This document shows positions 1 through 9,217 of a stretch of DNA of 64,000 bases, piece after piece (the first letter of the stretch is position 1; each line of letters opens with the position of its first letter). The notes beneath the pieces were generated by a model that searched no databases, had not been told where the DNA came from, and worked only from the letters and a program-made list of their open reading frames with translations. Both the position numbers and the translations under genes were made by a program. Origin of the DNA: Woeseiaceae bacterium (GTDB taxonomy: Bacteria; Pseudomonadota; Gammaproteobacteria; Steroidobacterales; Woeseiaceae); the NCBI GenBank assembly GCA_024640365.1, contig JAHEFE010000003.1:62001-126000 (forward strand). Direction: 5' to 3'.

Positions 1-859
1 CCAGTGTCACGCTGGGGATTCCCGCCTTGCTGGCGGCGTAGCGCAGGGTTCCAACGGCAGGAGCACCGTGAATAACGACGGTCGAACCAAATCCCTGAGC
101 CAGCGAAATGACAGCAGGATTGCGGAGATCCGCTCGCAGTTGCGGCAGGTTGGTCCGCTCAAATGAACCCGTATGCAAGTCGACCAGCGAGTCGCAATGC
201 CTGATGACCTGGTTAAATAGCGAATAGGCGATGCGCGAGGCGGCACTGCCGTTCGGGTTCCCTGGGAAGTAACGGTTAAGATCGCGCCTATCTGGCAAAT
301 AGCGATCGCCGCGGCGAAATCCTTGCACGTTGACAATTGGAACGCCGATTATTGTCCCTGATAATCGGTCTGCCTTAATTTCGTGCATGATGCGGCGGAC
401 GATCTCGATGCCGTTGAGCTCGTCCCCATGCAGCGCGGCGGTCAGACACAGCGTTGGGCCTTCCGAGTTGCCATGTATGACCAAGACGGGTGTCGTTACA
501 GGAACTCCCTCAAATAGCTGCGTGACGGACCACGATAGGCGAGCGGAAGTCCCCGGTTGTACCGTAGCCCCCAAAATTTCAATGGGTGCCCTGGCCGGCG
601 GGAGTTCTGCGGACACGCCTTCAGTAGCGTCAGGCATTGCTAACGGCCGCGCGCTGGCGGATTCCATTGGCAGTGGCTGTCCAGGTGGCGGCGTCTGTTC
701 TGACTCAGCAGCATCGGGCGCAATGCGTTTAGCTATTGGCACCTCGTTCGCGAGCTCATTTTGGCCTGCATCCTCGGCATGAGTGGCATAAGGTGACAAC
801 AAGATTGCCGCGAAAAAGACCAAAAGCCGACGATTGTTAATAAGTGGATGTGAAATCAT
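1..859 (-). CDS. Succinylglutamate desuccinylase/aspartoacylase family zinc hydrolase (3' truncated)
   Basis: Partial gene; its C-terminus lies beyond the left edge. Reading the minus strand from the ATG at 859 gives 286 residues with no stop. An N-terminal hydrophobic stretch (about residues 8-24, ending near YATHAED) looks like a signal peptide, followed by a Pro/Ala/Glu-rich linker. The zinc-binding signature of the AstE/AspA carboxypeptidase-like family is present: HGDELNG with H144 and E147, then RDLNRYFPG, then VDLHTGS with H229. Family members cleave an amide bond in N-acyl amino acids or peptides. The signal peptide suggests a periplasmic enzyme acting on imported or wall-derived amides; the substrate is not known. 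Confidence 0.85.
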   Translation of the reverse strand, partial: MISHPLINNRRLLVFFAAILLSPYATHAEDAGQNELANEVPIAKRIAPDAAESEQTPPPGQPLPMESASARPLAMPDATEGVSAELPPARAPIEILGATVQPGTSARLSWSVTQLFEGVPVTTPVLVIHGNSEGPTLCLTAALHGDELNGIEIVRRIMHEIKADRLSGTIIGVPIVNVQGFRRGDRYLPDRRDLNRYFPGNPNGSAASRIAYSLFNQVIRHCDSLVDLHTGSFERTNLPQLRADLRNPAVISLAQGFGSTVVIHGAPAVGTLRYAASKAGIPSVTL

Positions 860-1068
860 ATGTCCGGAACTAAAGATGAATCTCGGTTCTCGTTAACCGA
901 GTTGCTGAAACAGGTTACGCGAAAACCTGAAAAAGTGTATAAATTTTGCTGCCCCGTATCTGATTGTTTAAGACTGCGCGGCAAGGTGGCTTATACATTT
1001 AGAGTGATAGGGAGTCTTGGTATGGAAGCTGATCCGACTGTCGAACCGCATTGCTGGGGTGTAAGCAC

Positions 1069-1449
1069 ATGCTTTCGAGATTAAGCCTTGTAGCAGCACT
1101 TGCCGTGGTTTGCCTGGCATTCATCGTCTACGTTGAGTCGGCCGATGGTTATATTTTCCGAAATGCAGTTCCGCTTTTGATGTTGTTGCTGCTGTCTGCG
1201 CTGGCATTGCGCAAAGGTGGAGGCACCTGGACTGGTGCGGGTTGGCGCTGGCCACTGGCTACGCTAGGATTTGCCGTGCCAACAGTGGGCCTGTCGATCT
1301 ATTTGCACTTTGGGTACCTGATTGATCGCGACGGGATAGTGAGCGGTTCGCTGCGGCCCGAAATGCTCTTCGCCTATCTGCCGATTTATACCTTGTTTGC
1401 CGGGTGTATCGGGCTGTCTATTGGCTGGATTATCGGTCGTAACGTCTAA
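1069..1449 (+). CDS. Small integral membrane protein of unknown function
   Basis: A 126-residue protein with about four predicted membrane segments: residues 3-20, 29-43, 60-77 and 100-122. I took the ATG at 1069, which opens with MLSRLSLVAALAVV; an upstream TTG at 1051 adds only six residues. It has little outside the membrane except a short loop after the third segment. I recognise no family motif. It lies just upstream of the L,D-transpeptidase in the same direction with a 79 bp gap, so it may be co-transcribed with it. Confidence 0.6.
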   Translation: MLSRLSLVAALAVVCLAFIVYVESADGYIFRNAVPLLMLLLLSALALRKGGGTWTGAGWRWPLATLGFAVPTVGLSIYLHFGYLIDRDGIVSGSLRPEMLFAYLPIYTLFAGCIGLSIGWIIGRNV

Positions 1450-1528
1450 AATGTGATTGGTTCGTCTATTTATATGGGTAGAATTTTTGCTAATCTCCCG
1501 GAATTGATTCGGAGGTCGCATACGGTAA

Positions 1529-2056
1529 ATGTCTAGAGACGCAAGAAAATGGATGATGGTAATGCTGGGCTCCGTGGCGGTGCTGTGCGGGTTCGGGTTG
1601 TCGGCAGGCGACGTACTTGCGGGTGATTTTCCATTAGCTGACAAAATTATTGTTGAGAAAGGCCAGCGTAAGTTGCATTTGCTGCAAAAAGACAAGGTCC
1701 TGAAGAGTTTTGATATTGCGCTTGGACTGGTTCCGACCGGTGATAAGCATGAAGAGGGTGACTTGAAAACGCCGGAAGGCAATTACAACCTGGATGCTCG
1801 CAATACCAGCAGCGATTATTTTCTGTCCATACACGTTTCTTATCCAAATGCGGATGACGTTCGCAAAGCAGAGGCGCGCGGTGTGTCAGCGGGTGGTCAA
1901 ATAATGATTCACGGTCAGCCCAATACGCCGACCTACTCGGATGCTTATTATCGATTGCAGGACTGGACTAACGGCTGTATCGCCGTATCAAATTCAGACA
2001 TGATTGATATTTGGTTAATGACGCCAAACGACGTGCCCATTGAAATTCGCCCCTGA
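1529..2056 (+). CDS. L,D-transpeptidase family protein (YkuD domain)
   Basis: Predicted periplasmic enzyme that would cross-link peptidoglycan stem peptides or attach proteins to them. The 175-residue protein has an N-terminal signal segment (about 9-31, ending VLAG) and a YkuD fold. The expected catalytic pair is visible: H128 in MIHGQ and the nucleophile C150 in TNGCIAVSN. This is a variant of the usual S-H-G-C-R motif, as in the short YafK-like branch (TNGC rather than SHGC). There is no LysM or other wall-binding domain. GGAGGT at 1511-1516 lies 12 bases before the ATG. The exact reaction (3-3 cross-linking, lipoprotein attachment or its reversal) cannot be told from sequence. Confidence 0.88.
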   Translation: MSRDARKWMMVMLGSVAVLCGFGLSAGDVLAGDFPLADKIIVEKGQRKLHLLQKDKVLKSFDIALGLVPTGDKHEEGDLKTPEGNYNLDARNTSSDYFLSIHVSYPNADDVRKAEARGVSAGGQIMIHGQPNTPTYSDAYYRLQDWTNGCIAVSNSDMIDIWLMTPNDVPIEIRP

Positions 2057-2269
2057 CAGCGAACTCGACTGAAGTTTCATCTACCGTCAGTTTTGACCCA
2101 ACATTGTATTGTTCAAAGTGTTACCCCAGTCGCGTATTAAGTAAAAATAAAACCCAACCATTTGTTTTCTAAGCAGATAATTACAGGCGGGCAATGTGAT
2201 CCAGTTCCTGTGTTCGGTTCGCTGCAGCGCTTAGCATCTAATTCTAGATTTTGCATATGGATTACTGAG

Positions 2270-2557
2270 ATGCGCAAAGCAAACAGACTTAAATGGCCAA
2301 GTGAACATGACTTCGCTGCAGATCCCGAACCTGATTTCGATCAGGTTGCCGTTGATTTGAGTGTAAATGAAGCGGCTGCCAATGACGTTGACGGTTGGCA
2401 ACAATATCGACGTTGGGTGTCACGTGCACCGGCGCCAAAAATTGGTCGTTCGGGACCTGATGCTTCTTTATATACATGGAAAGGCTATCGCAGTTGGAGC
2501 GATAAGGTACGTCGTGGCATGCGCGACGATAAGCTCAACGAAACGGAGCAAAAGTAA
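2270..2557 (+). CDS. Small hypothetical protein
   Basis: A 95-residue polar protein starting at the ATG at 2270 (MRKANRLKWPSEHD). An in-frame TTG at 2162 would add 36 unconvincing residues. The N-terminal half is acidic and the C-terminal half basic and aromatic (WKGYRSWSDKVRRGMRDD), with no signal peptide or membrane segment. I recognise no family. A clear intrinsic terminator follows 30 bases after the stop, which supports a real transcript ending here. Confidence 0.5.
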   Translation: MRKANRLKWPSEHDFAADPEPDFDQVAVDLSVNEAAANDVDGWQQYRRWVSRAPAPKIGRSGPDASLYTWKGYRSWSDKVRRGMRDDKLNETEQK

Positions 2558-2587
2558 TCGAGATTCCGACTTTAGAAATAACGTGAG

Positions 2588-2617
2588 AAACCCGGTCCTT
2601 GTTACCGGGTTTTTTTT
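2588..2617 (+). terminator. Rho-independent terminator
   Basis: Nine-base perfect stem (2588-2596 with 2604-2612), seven-base loop, then a run of eight T ending at 2617. It closes the transcript carrying the small gene that ends at 2557. Confidence 0.85.
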
Positions 2618-2755
2618 AAAAATAATATTCAAATAAATACGGAATTGCGTCCCTCAGTTATGTTAATTGTGCGATCTTTCTGTTGATTTACAGATGGTTA
2701 CAGAGTGTTAATGGCAAGGTCACAATGCATGTTTTTGCAGACTAATAATGCAAGC

Positions 2756-2798
2756 TGTGATGTACCTCACGGTAGCGATGTCTGCTTCTTTTTATAGT
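2756..2798 (+). promoter_or_regulatory. Candidate class II CRP/Vfr-type promoter
   Basis: TGTGA-N6-TCACG at 2756-2771 matches the CRP consensus TGTGA-N6-TCACA in nine of ten positions. A -10 like TATAGT lies at 2793-2798. A transcription start near 2805 would put the centre of the site at about -41.5, the class II CRP position, and no good -35 is needed or seen. The first gene downstream is the small ORF at 2829. This is pattern matching only. Confidence 0.5.
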
Positions 2799-2828
2799 TC
2801 GAACTCGTAACAACTACTTGTGACTTCA

Positions 2829-3026
2829 ATGAGCATGACTGACAAAATATCGAGCAAAGAATCAGTACTTCAAGGGCTGCAAAGTGACGCAGTTCGACAG
2901 CGTTGGGAAATGTTCCATCGCGCTATTGCTTTCGCTAAAGCTGCCAATCAAAGCATGTTGGAAGCCGAGGAGGCCGCCAACGATGAATCATCTGAAAGAC
3001 CCAGATTATCTGTCATCGGCGAGTGA
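2829..3026 (+). CDS. Small soluble hypothetical protein
   Basis: A 65-residue, probably helical protein (MSMTDKISSKESVLQGL onward) with alternating charged and Ala-rich segments and no membrane segment or cysteine. Starts at 2829 and 2835 are both possible and neither has a strong ribosome-binding site. I do not recognise a family. It is the first gene after the CRP-like promoter and is followed 102 bp later by a 49-residue membrane peptide, so the two may share a transcript. Confidence 0.4.
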   Translation: MSMTDKISSKESVLQGLQSDAVRQRWEMFHRAIAFAKAANQSMLEAEEAANDESSERPRLSVIGE

Positions 3027-3128
3027 TACTTGGCGACGTCAGGGCGGATGCGCCGCAGCACAGCGTAATAACTCAACTTAAGTCCTGGCAGGATCGCGGA
3101 CTATCGTCTGAAAGGGGTTAGAACAACC

Positions 3129-3278
3129 ATGGAAGTAATGCTGCAATACCTCGATGACATCGAAGATGCTATTTACGCGGTCGCCCTGTCGGCTGAACAA
3201 ATCCGGCGTCTGGCAGTGCTTGCCACACTGCCCGTCCTGATTTGTGTGCTTGCACTTTCACTTTTCCGTATAGCCTGA
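3129..3278 (+). CDS. Single-span membrane miniprotein
   Basis: A 49-codon reading frame: an acidic amphipathic N-terminus (EVMLQYLDDIEDAIYAVA), then one hydrophobic helix at about residues 28-46, then a Phe-Arg-Ile-Ala end. A purine-rich stretch with GGGG precedes the ATG by about 12 bases. The gene is short, so the call rests on the start signal, the clean helix and its place between two other rightward genes. No family is recognised. Confidence 0.4.
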   Translation: MEVMLQYLDDIEDAIYAVALSAEQIRRLAVLATLPVLICVLALSLFRIA

Positions 3279-3369
3279 CTGATCAAGTCACAGGCGTTTT
3301 ACCACCCCTTCGTTAGATCGTTTCGGGCCGCTTCACGCATCTATTGGTGTGTCTGAATCCCCGCGCACC

Positions 3370-3397
3370 TTGAAAAACCGGAATTCGTCACTAGTAT
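3370..3397 (+). promoter_or_regulatory. Candidate sigma-70 promoter of htpG
   Basis: TTGAAA at 3370-3375 and TAGTAT at 3392-3397 are separated by 16 bases, giving a 5/6 match at -35 and a 4/6 match at -10. The gene start is 83 bases further on. A CTTGAA element overlaps the -35, as in sigma-32 promoters, but no CCCCAT-type -10 follows at the right distance. Confidence 0.4.
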
Positions 3398-3479
3398 TGC
3401 CGTTCGGATGGCGGTCGGAGGTTTCCTGCAAGCTTCGTCGATCTTGCCTGTGACAATTTTCAGAGTGGAGAAATAACGC

Positions 3480-5372
3480 GTGAGTGAAACAAAGGGTAGC
3501 GAAACCCTGGGCTTCCAGACAGAGGTCCGTCAATTACTGCATTTGATGATTCATTCCTTGTATAGCAACAAGGAAATCTTCCTGCGTGAGCTGATTTCAA
3601 ACGCGTCGGATGCTGCAGACAAACTGCGATTCGAGGCATTGGCTAGCCCTGATCTCATCAAAGATGACTCCGACCTGAAAATTCGTGTCGAGTATGACGC
3701 CAAGAAGAAGCTCCTGTCGGTCGTTGATAATGGCATCGGAATGTCACGAGATGAACTGATTGACAACCTGGGTACGATTGCAAAGTCTGGTACATCCGAG
3801 TTTTTGCAGAAAATGACGGGTGATAGCAAAAAGGACTCGCAGCTTATCGGTCAGTTTGGCGTTGGTTTTTATTCTGCATTTGTTGTTGCAGACAAGGTTG
3901 AAGTTGATAGTCGACGTGCAGGGCTTGATCAAGAGCAGGCCGTTCACTGGGAGTCTGACGGCCAAGGCGAATTTACTGTCGGTAAGAGTGACTACGCAGA
4001 ACGCGGGACGCGCGTGACTTTGCACCTGAAGAAGGCAGAAAAAGAATTCGCAGAGGCAGTGCGACTCGAAAGTCTCATTCGCAAGTATTCGGATCATATT
4101 GGCTTTCCGGTCGAACTTGCGGACGCGACCAAGGCTGATGAGAAACCGCATGCGGTGAATTCGGCGACAGCACTTTGGACTCGCTCACGCACAGAGGTTA
4201 GTGATGACGAATATCGGGAGTTCTACCGCTATCTCTCGCATGACTTTACAGATCCTCTGGCCTGGAGCCATAACAAGGTGGAGGGTAAACGCGAATATAC
4301 GAGCCTGCTTTACATTCCGGCGAGTGCACCTTTTGATCTTTGGAATCGTGAAACGCCGCGAGGTTTGAAGCTGTATGTTCAGCGTGTCTTTATCATGGAC
4401 CAGGCAGACCAGTTTCTACCGCTCTATCTGCGCTTCGTTAAAGGTGTAATTGATGCTAATGACTTGCCACTGAATGTATCTCGTGAATTGCTGCAGAAAG
4501 ATGCCCGACTTACATCATTACAGAGTGCTTTAACGAAGCGGGTTCTGGATATGATTGGCAAATTATCGAAAGACGATGATGGGAAAAAATATCAGACTTT
4601 CTGGAATGAATTTGGCCAGGTAATGAAAGAGGGCGTCATTGAAGATACCGCCAACAAAGATAAGCTTGCCGGTCTGTTGCGTTTTGCTACGAGCAGCAGT
4701 GATGGCCAGTTGCAGGATCAGTCGCTTGCTGACTACGTGAGTCGTGCCGCTGACAAGTACGACAAAATCTATTATGTCATTGCCGATTCCTATGCGACCG
4801 CCAAATCCAGCCCACACCTGGAAAGGCTCGCTGCAAAAGGTATTGAAGTCATCTTGTTATATGATCGAATTGACCCGTGGGTAATGGACGCGTTGATCGA
4901 ATTCGATGGCCGCAAATTTGAGGACATTAGCCGGGGAAATCTGGAGCTGCCAGAGTCCGCCGCCGAGGAAGGCAAGAAGATTGACCCCGAAGCACACAAG
5001 GCGCTGGTCGAGAAGATTGCCAAAGAACTCGAGGATAAAGTTGAAACTGTGTCCGTCAGTCAGCGGCTTGTTAGTTCACCAGCCTGCCTGGTGGCCAACG
5101 AGCAGGATTTGACGCCGCAATTGCGTCGCATGCTTGAGGCGAGCGGGCAGAGTTTGCCACCTTCAAAGCCTACTCTGGAAGTGAATATTGAGCATCCCCT
5201 TGTACTTCGACTGGAGGCAGAAAAAGATGCGGTGCGATTTACCGCGCTTTCCCATATTTTGCTTGACCACGCATTGCTCGCGGAAGGCGGGCAGTTGGAG
5301 GATCCGGCGGATTACGTGAAGCGCATTAATCAATTGATTCTTGATTTGCAGCCAGGTGTGGCCGCCGAGTAG
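3480..5372 (+). CDS. htpG: Molecular chaperone HtpG (bacterial Hsp90)
   Basis: ATP-dependent cytosolic chaperone, 630 residues, full length for HtpG. The GHKL ATPase domain shows the family signatures [26 protein letters not shown] and [11 protein letters not shown]. The middle domain carries the conserved region around NVSRELLQ, and a C-terminal dimerisation domain follows. The GTG start at 3480 has GGAG nine bases upstream. It is followed 45 bp later by msrB and then an FKBP-type isomerase, a grouping concerned with protein folding and repair. Confidence 0.97.
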   Translation: MSETKGSETLGFQTEVRQLLHLMIHSLYSNKEIFLRELISNASDAADKLRFEALASPDLIKDDSDLKIRVEYDAKKKLLSVVDNGIGMSRDELIDNLGTIAKSGTSEFLQKMTGDSKKDSQLIGQFGVGFYSAFVVADKVEVDSRRAGLDQEQAVHWESDGQGEFTVGKSDYAERGTRVTLHLKKAEKEFAEAVRLESLIRKYSDHIGFPVELADATKADEKPHAVNSATALWTRSRTEVSDDEYREFYRYLSHDFTDPLAWSHNKVEGKREYTSLLYIPASAPFDLWNRETPRGLKLYVQRVFIMDQADQFLPLYLRFVKGVIDANDLPLNVSRELLQKDARLTSLQSALTKRVLDMIGKLSKDDDGKKYQTFWNEFGQVMKEGVIEDTANKDKLAGLLRFATSSSDGQLQDQSLADYVSRAADKYDKIYYVIADSYATAKSSPHLERLAAKGIEVILLYDRIDPWVMDALIEFDGRKFEDISRGNLELPESAAEEGKKIDPEAHKALVEKIAKELEDKVETVSVSQRLVSSPACLVANEQDLTPQLRRMLEASGQSLPPSKPTLEVNIEHPLVLRLEAEKDAVRFTALSHILLDHALLAEGGQLEDPADYVKRINQLILDLQPGVAAE

Positions 5373-5417
5373 GGTGCTGGAACGGCGATTAGGCTCAACT
5401 TTTCAATTGGGGGACAC

Positions 5418-5828
5418 ATGACTTCAGACAGTGACAAGAAAGGCTCAGTCACAAAAGCCGGCAAGGGTAACCTGACCGAGGAACAATACAGAGTGACGCA
5501 GGAAAGGGGCACCGAAAGGGCGTTCACCGGCAAATACCTCGATTACAAAGCAGATGGTACCTACCATTGCATCGTCTGCGATGCTGCGCTGTTCAGTTCA
5601 GAGCATAAATATGACTCAGGCTCCGGATGGCCGAGTTTTTGGTTGCCCCTGGCTGGCGACGCCGTGACTATCGCGCGCGATGAGAGCTACGCGATGGTCC
5701 GCGACGAAGCTCTGTGTAACAACTGTGGTGCACATCTTGGCCATGTTTTCGCTGACGGGCCTCAACCGACAGGGTTGCGCTTCTGCGTAAACTCCGCAGC
5801 TCTGGATTTCACTGACGCGGAGCAATAA
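5418..5828 (+). CDS. msrB: Peptide-methionine (R)-S-oxide reductase MsrB
   Basis: Repairs the R-epimer of methionine sulfoxide in proteins. The 136-residue protein has the two zinc CxxC pairs (C51/C54 and C100/C103), the family signature SGSGWPSF, and the catalytic C123 in RFCVNS. No signal peptide is seen, so it should be cytosolic. GGGGGAC lies just upstream of the ATG. It stands between htpG and a lipoprotein isomerase, all in the same direction. Confidence 0.95.
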   Translation: MTSDSDKKGSVTKAGKGNLTEEQYRVTQERGTERAFTGKYLDYKADGTYHCIVCDAALFSSEHKYDSGSGWPSFWLPLAGDAVTIARDESYAMVRDEALCNNCGAHLGHVFADGPQPTGLRFCVNSAALDFTDAEQ

Positions 5829-5924
5829 GCTGGCTTGAGGGCTGTGGAGCGAAATCCAAAGCCGAAAACTGGGGAGCCGTCAATTGGCGGTTGATTCCAT
5901 CGTTTGTTTGCCTAGAGGATTACC

Positions 5925-6359
5925 ATGAAAAAGAACTATTTCTTAGGGTTATTGGCCGCGATGTTCGTACTGGCAGCTTGCGGCGGGGCTGACGATCAGA
6001 CAACGACCGTGGCTGAAGGCTTGACGTTCCGCACCCTTGTCGAAGGTGATGGTGCTGTAGCCAAAGTCGGAGATGTGGCGGTCGTGCATTACACCGGTTG
6101 GCTTTACGATGATTCGATACCCGATAAACGCGGCACGAAATTTGATAGCTCAAGAGATCGTGATCAACATTTCCGCTTCGGCCTCGGTGAAGGCAGAGTG
6201 ATCAAGGGATGGGATCAAGGCGTCGTTGGTATGAAGGTGCACGAAATTCGCGAGCTGACGATCGCACCGTCGATGGGCTACGGCGAGCGGGGTGCTGGTG
6301 ATGTGATTCCCCCCAATTCGACACTTGTTTTTGAAGTCGAGTTAGTCGGCCTCGAGTAG
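5925..6359 (+). CDS. FKBP-type peptidyl-prolyl cis-trans isomerase, lipoprotein
   Basis: A 144-residue protein with a lipoprotein signal (LAAC, lipidated cysteine about residue 19) followed by one FKBP domain. Recognisable FKBP elements are VHYTGWLYD, the GTKFDSS strand, VIKGWDQGVVGMKVHEIREL and the end FEVELV. It should sit in the periplasm, anchored to a membrane, and catalyse proline isomerisation during folding. GAGGATT precedes the ATG. There is no dimerisation domain, so it is the minimal FKBP form. Confidence 0.93.
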   Translation: MKKNYFLGLLAAMFVLAACGGADDQTTTVAEGLTFRTLVEGDGAVAKVGDVAVVHYTGWLYDDSIPDKRGTKFDSSRDRDQHFRFGLGEGRVIKGWDQGVVGMKVHEIRELTIAPSMGYGERGAGDVIPPNSTLVFEVELVGLE

Positions 6360-6372
6360 CCGGAATAGCTGC

Positions 6373-6414
6373 TGCCCCGCCGTACCGGCAATTGTTCACC
6401 GATTCAGCGGGGCA
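6373..6414. terminator. Possible bidirectional terminator hairpin
   Basis: An eight-base GC-rich stem (6373-6380 with 6407-6414) with a 26-base loop lies between the convergent FKBP and YbhB genes. The trailing TTGTTT is weak, so this may be a rather poor terminator. Confidence 0.4.
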
Positions 6415-6420
6415 TTGTTT

Positions 6421-7047
6421 CTACTTTACCTCCGGGTTCAGGCTGTAGGTTCCAATTAATCGCGCTTCACCAACGATGTGGCCTTCTATAAGCGCCATCA
6501 CGTCTCCGCCTGTAAATGATCGTTTGATTGCCAGGTGTGCCACGTCCAGCGCATACAAAACAAAGTGATAGTGGTGGAGTAGAGAATCATTCCAGGGCGG
6601 GCATGGACCGTCATACCCGTAGTACTCGCCACTCATCTCAGGATCGGCTGCGAACCAGTTTGTGTAGTCATTAACGCCTTGTTGGCTGCCAGCCGGCCCC
6701 GCTGGATTTTGCTTTCCACGGCTGGTGATCCCGGATGAGCATGAGCCGTCCTCAATTGACCCATCGGCAGCTTTGATGTTTACCATTAGCCAATGATAGA
6801 AGTTCGTTCTCGCCAATGTGGCCGGAACGGTCTTCCCTTCCTGATTGACGTCCTCTCCGGATGAAGGCACGTCGGGATCAACGCACAGCAATACCAATGA
6901 TTTCGCATTAGCCGGAATTCCGGACCACTTCAGATCGGGATTGTGATTTTCTCCAAGTTTGACGTGCTCGGTATTCGAGGGGTTACCGAAGCAAAAGCGG
7001 TCGGGTATGCGAGCGTTGTTGGCAAAGGCACTCGAAGTCAGTTTCAT
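6421..7047 (-). CDS. YbhB/YbcL family PEBP-like protein
   Basis: A member of the phosphatidylethanolamine-binding protein/Raf kinase inhibitor-like family. The 208 residues contain the ligand-pocket signatures CVDPDVPS and FYHWLMVNI, the PPWNDSLLHHYHFVLYALD strand, and the C-terminal helix-strand VGEARLIGTYS. There is no signal peptide, so it is probably cytosolic, like E. coli YbhB. An AGGAGG ribosome-binding site precedes the ATG at 7047. The bacterial function is not known. It has a central insertion (CSSGITSRGKQNPAGPAGSQ) relative to E. coli-length members. Confidence 0.92.
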   Translation of the reverse strand: MKLTSSAFANNARIPDRFCFGNPSNTEHVKLGENHNPDLKWSGIPANAKSLVLLCVDPDVPSSGEDVNQEGKTVPATLARTNFYHWLMVNIKAADGSIEDGSCSSGITSRGKQNPAGPAGSQQGVNDYTNWFAADPEMSGEYYGYDGPCPPWNDSLLHHYHFVLYALDVAHLAIKRSFTGGDVMALIEGHIVGEARLIGTYSLNPEVK

Positions 7048-7108
7048 GATTTAACCTCCTGGATGCATTCAATTGGAAGCCGGTATTTGTCGAATATACG
7101 GCGAAAAC

Positions 7109-7957
7109 TCACTGATTGCTTTCGGGTATTCTTATTTCCATCTTGAATTCTAGCCTGCGATTGTTGCGGCGGCCTGTCGCCGTTGCATTACTTGCCGCAG
7201 GATTTGCCGATCCCGCCGCCACCGCGACCAGTCTGTCGGCGGGTACTCCCTGCGATTGCATATAGTCGATTGCGGTCTTTGCTCGAGCCAGAGACACAGC
7301 CATGTTTGCGCTTTCGTCACCCGTATTGTCAGAGTGGCCAACAGCTGTGAAGTAGCTGTGAGGACAGTCAAATGCAATCTCTACCAGGGTATCGAGCAAG
7401 GGGTGGGAGTCAGTCGATGTGCCCGCGGCAGAGTTGTCGAACTGTATAGCCCGGTTTTCTATGGCGGCGACAAAACGCTTCTGGCATAGCTGGTCGAAAG
7501 AGTGACCTGTCCGGACTACCTGTAGGTTGTGCTGAAACCTTATTTCTGCTGGCAGCACCTGCCGGATATGCTGCAGCAACAAGGTAATACTTTCCTCCTT
7601 CGGGGCCATTCCCCTAATGCTTAATTCGGTGGGTCGCAGAGTCATTTCGAAACTGCCGAAATCGGCTAATGACGCAAGTGCGATTTCCGATATCAATGCC
7701 CACCGCGGAGGCAATGGAGGTTGCTTGCTGAGCTCCAGTGTGACCGTATCCGTCGCAAAATTGGTTGCTATAGTGCGCTTCAGGATTTCCTCGTTGGCAT
7801 CGGAGCTGATAGCACCGACGACAACTAATTCACCTTGGTGGCGCGATACCTCAAGTATGGGAGTCCCTGTTGGCGCGGGTTGATCGATCGCATTACCGCT
7901 GGAAAATATCAACAGTGTTGACAGGAATGCCAGCGGCCACCCGACTCTATGCCGCAA
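7109..7957 (-). CDS. OmpA-family C-terminal domain protein, periplasmic
   Basis: A 282-residue protein with a signal peptide (about 1-24, ending SSGNA), a BON-like middle region (about 30-150, with alternating beta strands such as GELVVVGAISSD) and a C-terminal OmpA-like peptidoglycan-binding domain (about 160-275). The latter shows AVGHSDNTGD, LARAKTAIDYM and GRRNNRRLEF. It would anchor to peptidoglycan through the OmpA domain. The only usable start is TTG at 7957, because a TGA lies in frame just upstream. An out-of-frame ATG 20 bases upstream opens only a ten-codon frame. It lies downstream of the HhH coiled-coil gene, in the same direction, after a 100 bp gap. Confidence 0.8.
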   Translation of the reverse strand: MRHRVGWPLAFLSTLLIFSSGNAIDQPAPTGTPILEVSRHQGELVVVGAISSDANEEILKRTIATNFATDTVTLELSKQPPLPPRWALISEIALASLADFGSFEMTLRPTELSIRGMAPKEESITLLLQHIRQVLPAEIRFQHNLQVVRTGHSFDQLCQKRFVAAIENRAIQFDNSAAGTSTDSHPLLDTLVEIAFDCPHSYFTAVGHSDNTGDESANMAVSLARAKTAIDYMQSQGVPADRLVAVAAGSANPAASNATATGRRNNRRLEFKMEIRIPESNQ

Positions 7958-8057
7958 CTGGACCGCACCCGTATTTCATTGATAGAAGGGTCGCTACTCG
8001 CGAATTGCGCAGACGAACGATTGCCCGCTGCATTGTATTCGACAAGCGATCTGACAT

Positions 8058-8957
8058 CTAATCCAGATCCCGCAAGGTCCGGGCTTGCTTGATCCAATCG
8101 TAACGCTGTAACAGATTGCGGAAGCCTTTCAAGTGGCTGGAAATCCGATCAATGTCATCTTCGCTCAGGCTCGCAACCTGATGGAAGTAAAAAATTCCGA
8201 GATCATTGAGCTTGCTGTTGACGGCGGGCCCGATGCCCTTAATTCTAGTCAACTCATCCTGGCTACTCAGAGGGCCGGGTTCCGAGTGCTGTTCGTTGGC
8301 CGAGGGTTCATTGGACGCTTCACGCCCAGCGGTTAGAGCATCGGAATCAATTGGTTCTATGCCGCTTTGATCATCAAGGTTGTTATGTTCGAATGTATTC
8401 AGTACTTCACGCAGCTTGAGTAACTCATTCTCTAGCAGGCCTACCTGCGAATTCTTTTGGCGAAAACTTGCAACCAGTGGCTGAACGCGGCTTTGCCAGC
8501 CGAGTAGCCGCTTTTCCAATGCCGCAATTGTCTCGTCCTTCTTTTTGAGCGCATCCGCAACCGCATGAAACTTACGTTTTGTGTCGGCAACCTCTGCGAC
8601 CAGTTGCAGTCTGTTCTTCTCAGCCGCCTGCAGGTTTCTCGCCGCCTGTTTCAGTTTCGGTCGTGCTTCGTCTCTGGATTGATAGGCTTCCTGCAATACA
8701 GATGCCAGTTCCGAAGCTCGACTTATAGCTTCTTCTTGCTCTGCCTTGCTTGCGTTAATTTCGGCGCGTAGTTCCGCATTCTGGCTGATCAAGCGATTGG
8801 TCTCGCCATTCTGAGCTTCTGATTCCTCGCGCCAGCCTGCGTTAATTGCATCCAATTCCTTATGGTTCCGGTTTGCTCGCAATATCCAACCGATCGTAAA
8901 ACCGACAAGAACCGCGAGAATCGCCAAAACAATCAGGGTGAAAGAAAAATCGGGCAT
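8058..8957 (-). CDS. Membrane-anchored coiled-coil protein with C-terminal helix-hairpin-helix domain
   Basis: A 299-residue protein in three parts. One N-terminal membrane helix (about 6-27) comes first. A long, highly charged coiled coil follows (about 30-200, rich in Glu, Lys, Ala and Gln). After an acidic linker there is a C-terminal domain (about 233-295) that begins LTRIKGIGPAVNSKLNDLGI. That motif is typical of the helix-hairpin-helix domain found at the end of many bacterial membrane or ribosomal accessory proteins. The soluble part is expected in the cytoplasm. No catalytic residues are visible, and the function is unknown. Confidence 0.8.
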   Translation of the reverse strand: MPDFSFTLIVLAILAVLVGFTIGWILRANRNHKELDAINAGWREESEAQNGETNRLISQNAELRAEINASKAEQEEAISRASELASVLQEAYQSRDEARPKLKQAARNLQAAEKNRLQLVAEVADTKRKFHAVADALKKKDETIAALEKRLLGWQSRVQPLVASFRQKNSQVGLLENELLKLREVLNTFEHNNLDDQSGIEPIDSDALTAGREASNEPSANEQHSEPGPLSSQDELTRIKGIGPAVNSKLNDLGIFYFHQVASLSEDDIDRISSHLKGFRNLLQRYDWIKQARTLRDLD

Positions 8958-9217
8958 CCGCTGACATTTAACCTTTGTGACTTTTGTAGGCTTGTTGCTC
9001 AGTACCGTTGCGCGTCACTCGCCGTAGTACGGAGGTGATTCTGTTTAATCGCAGAATCTATTGGTAGCCAGCAGCGTGCGCTTTGGCAAGAGCTCGCCGG
9101 GAGCAGCCTATTGGAGCATATATGCGCGGGTGAGCAACACGCAAGTCACAATAGCCATTGCGACGCTAGTGGCGTTGGTGGTTCCTGTTGTTGATGCGAG
9201 GTGCTAACGTTGCCGCC

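Noticed and set aside
860-1084. A 74-codon rightward frame starting right after the left-edge hydrolase
   Set aside because: It begins one base after the start of a divergent gene, leaving no room for a promoter, and its end overlaps the better membrane-protein frame; the residue pattern is not protein-like.
3369-3397. Sigma-32 heat-shock promoter before htpG
   Set aside because: The CTTGAA part is there but no CCCCAT-type -10 follows at a correct spacing; a sigma-70 reading fits better.
9037-9058. Seven-base inverted repeat in the 260-base gap before the alpha/beta hydrolase
   Set aside because: Perfect but with an eight-base loop and no T-tract or known operator pattern; too weak to call a site.
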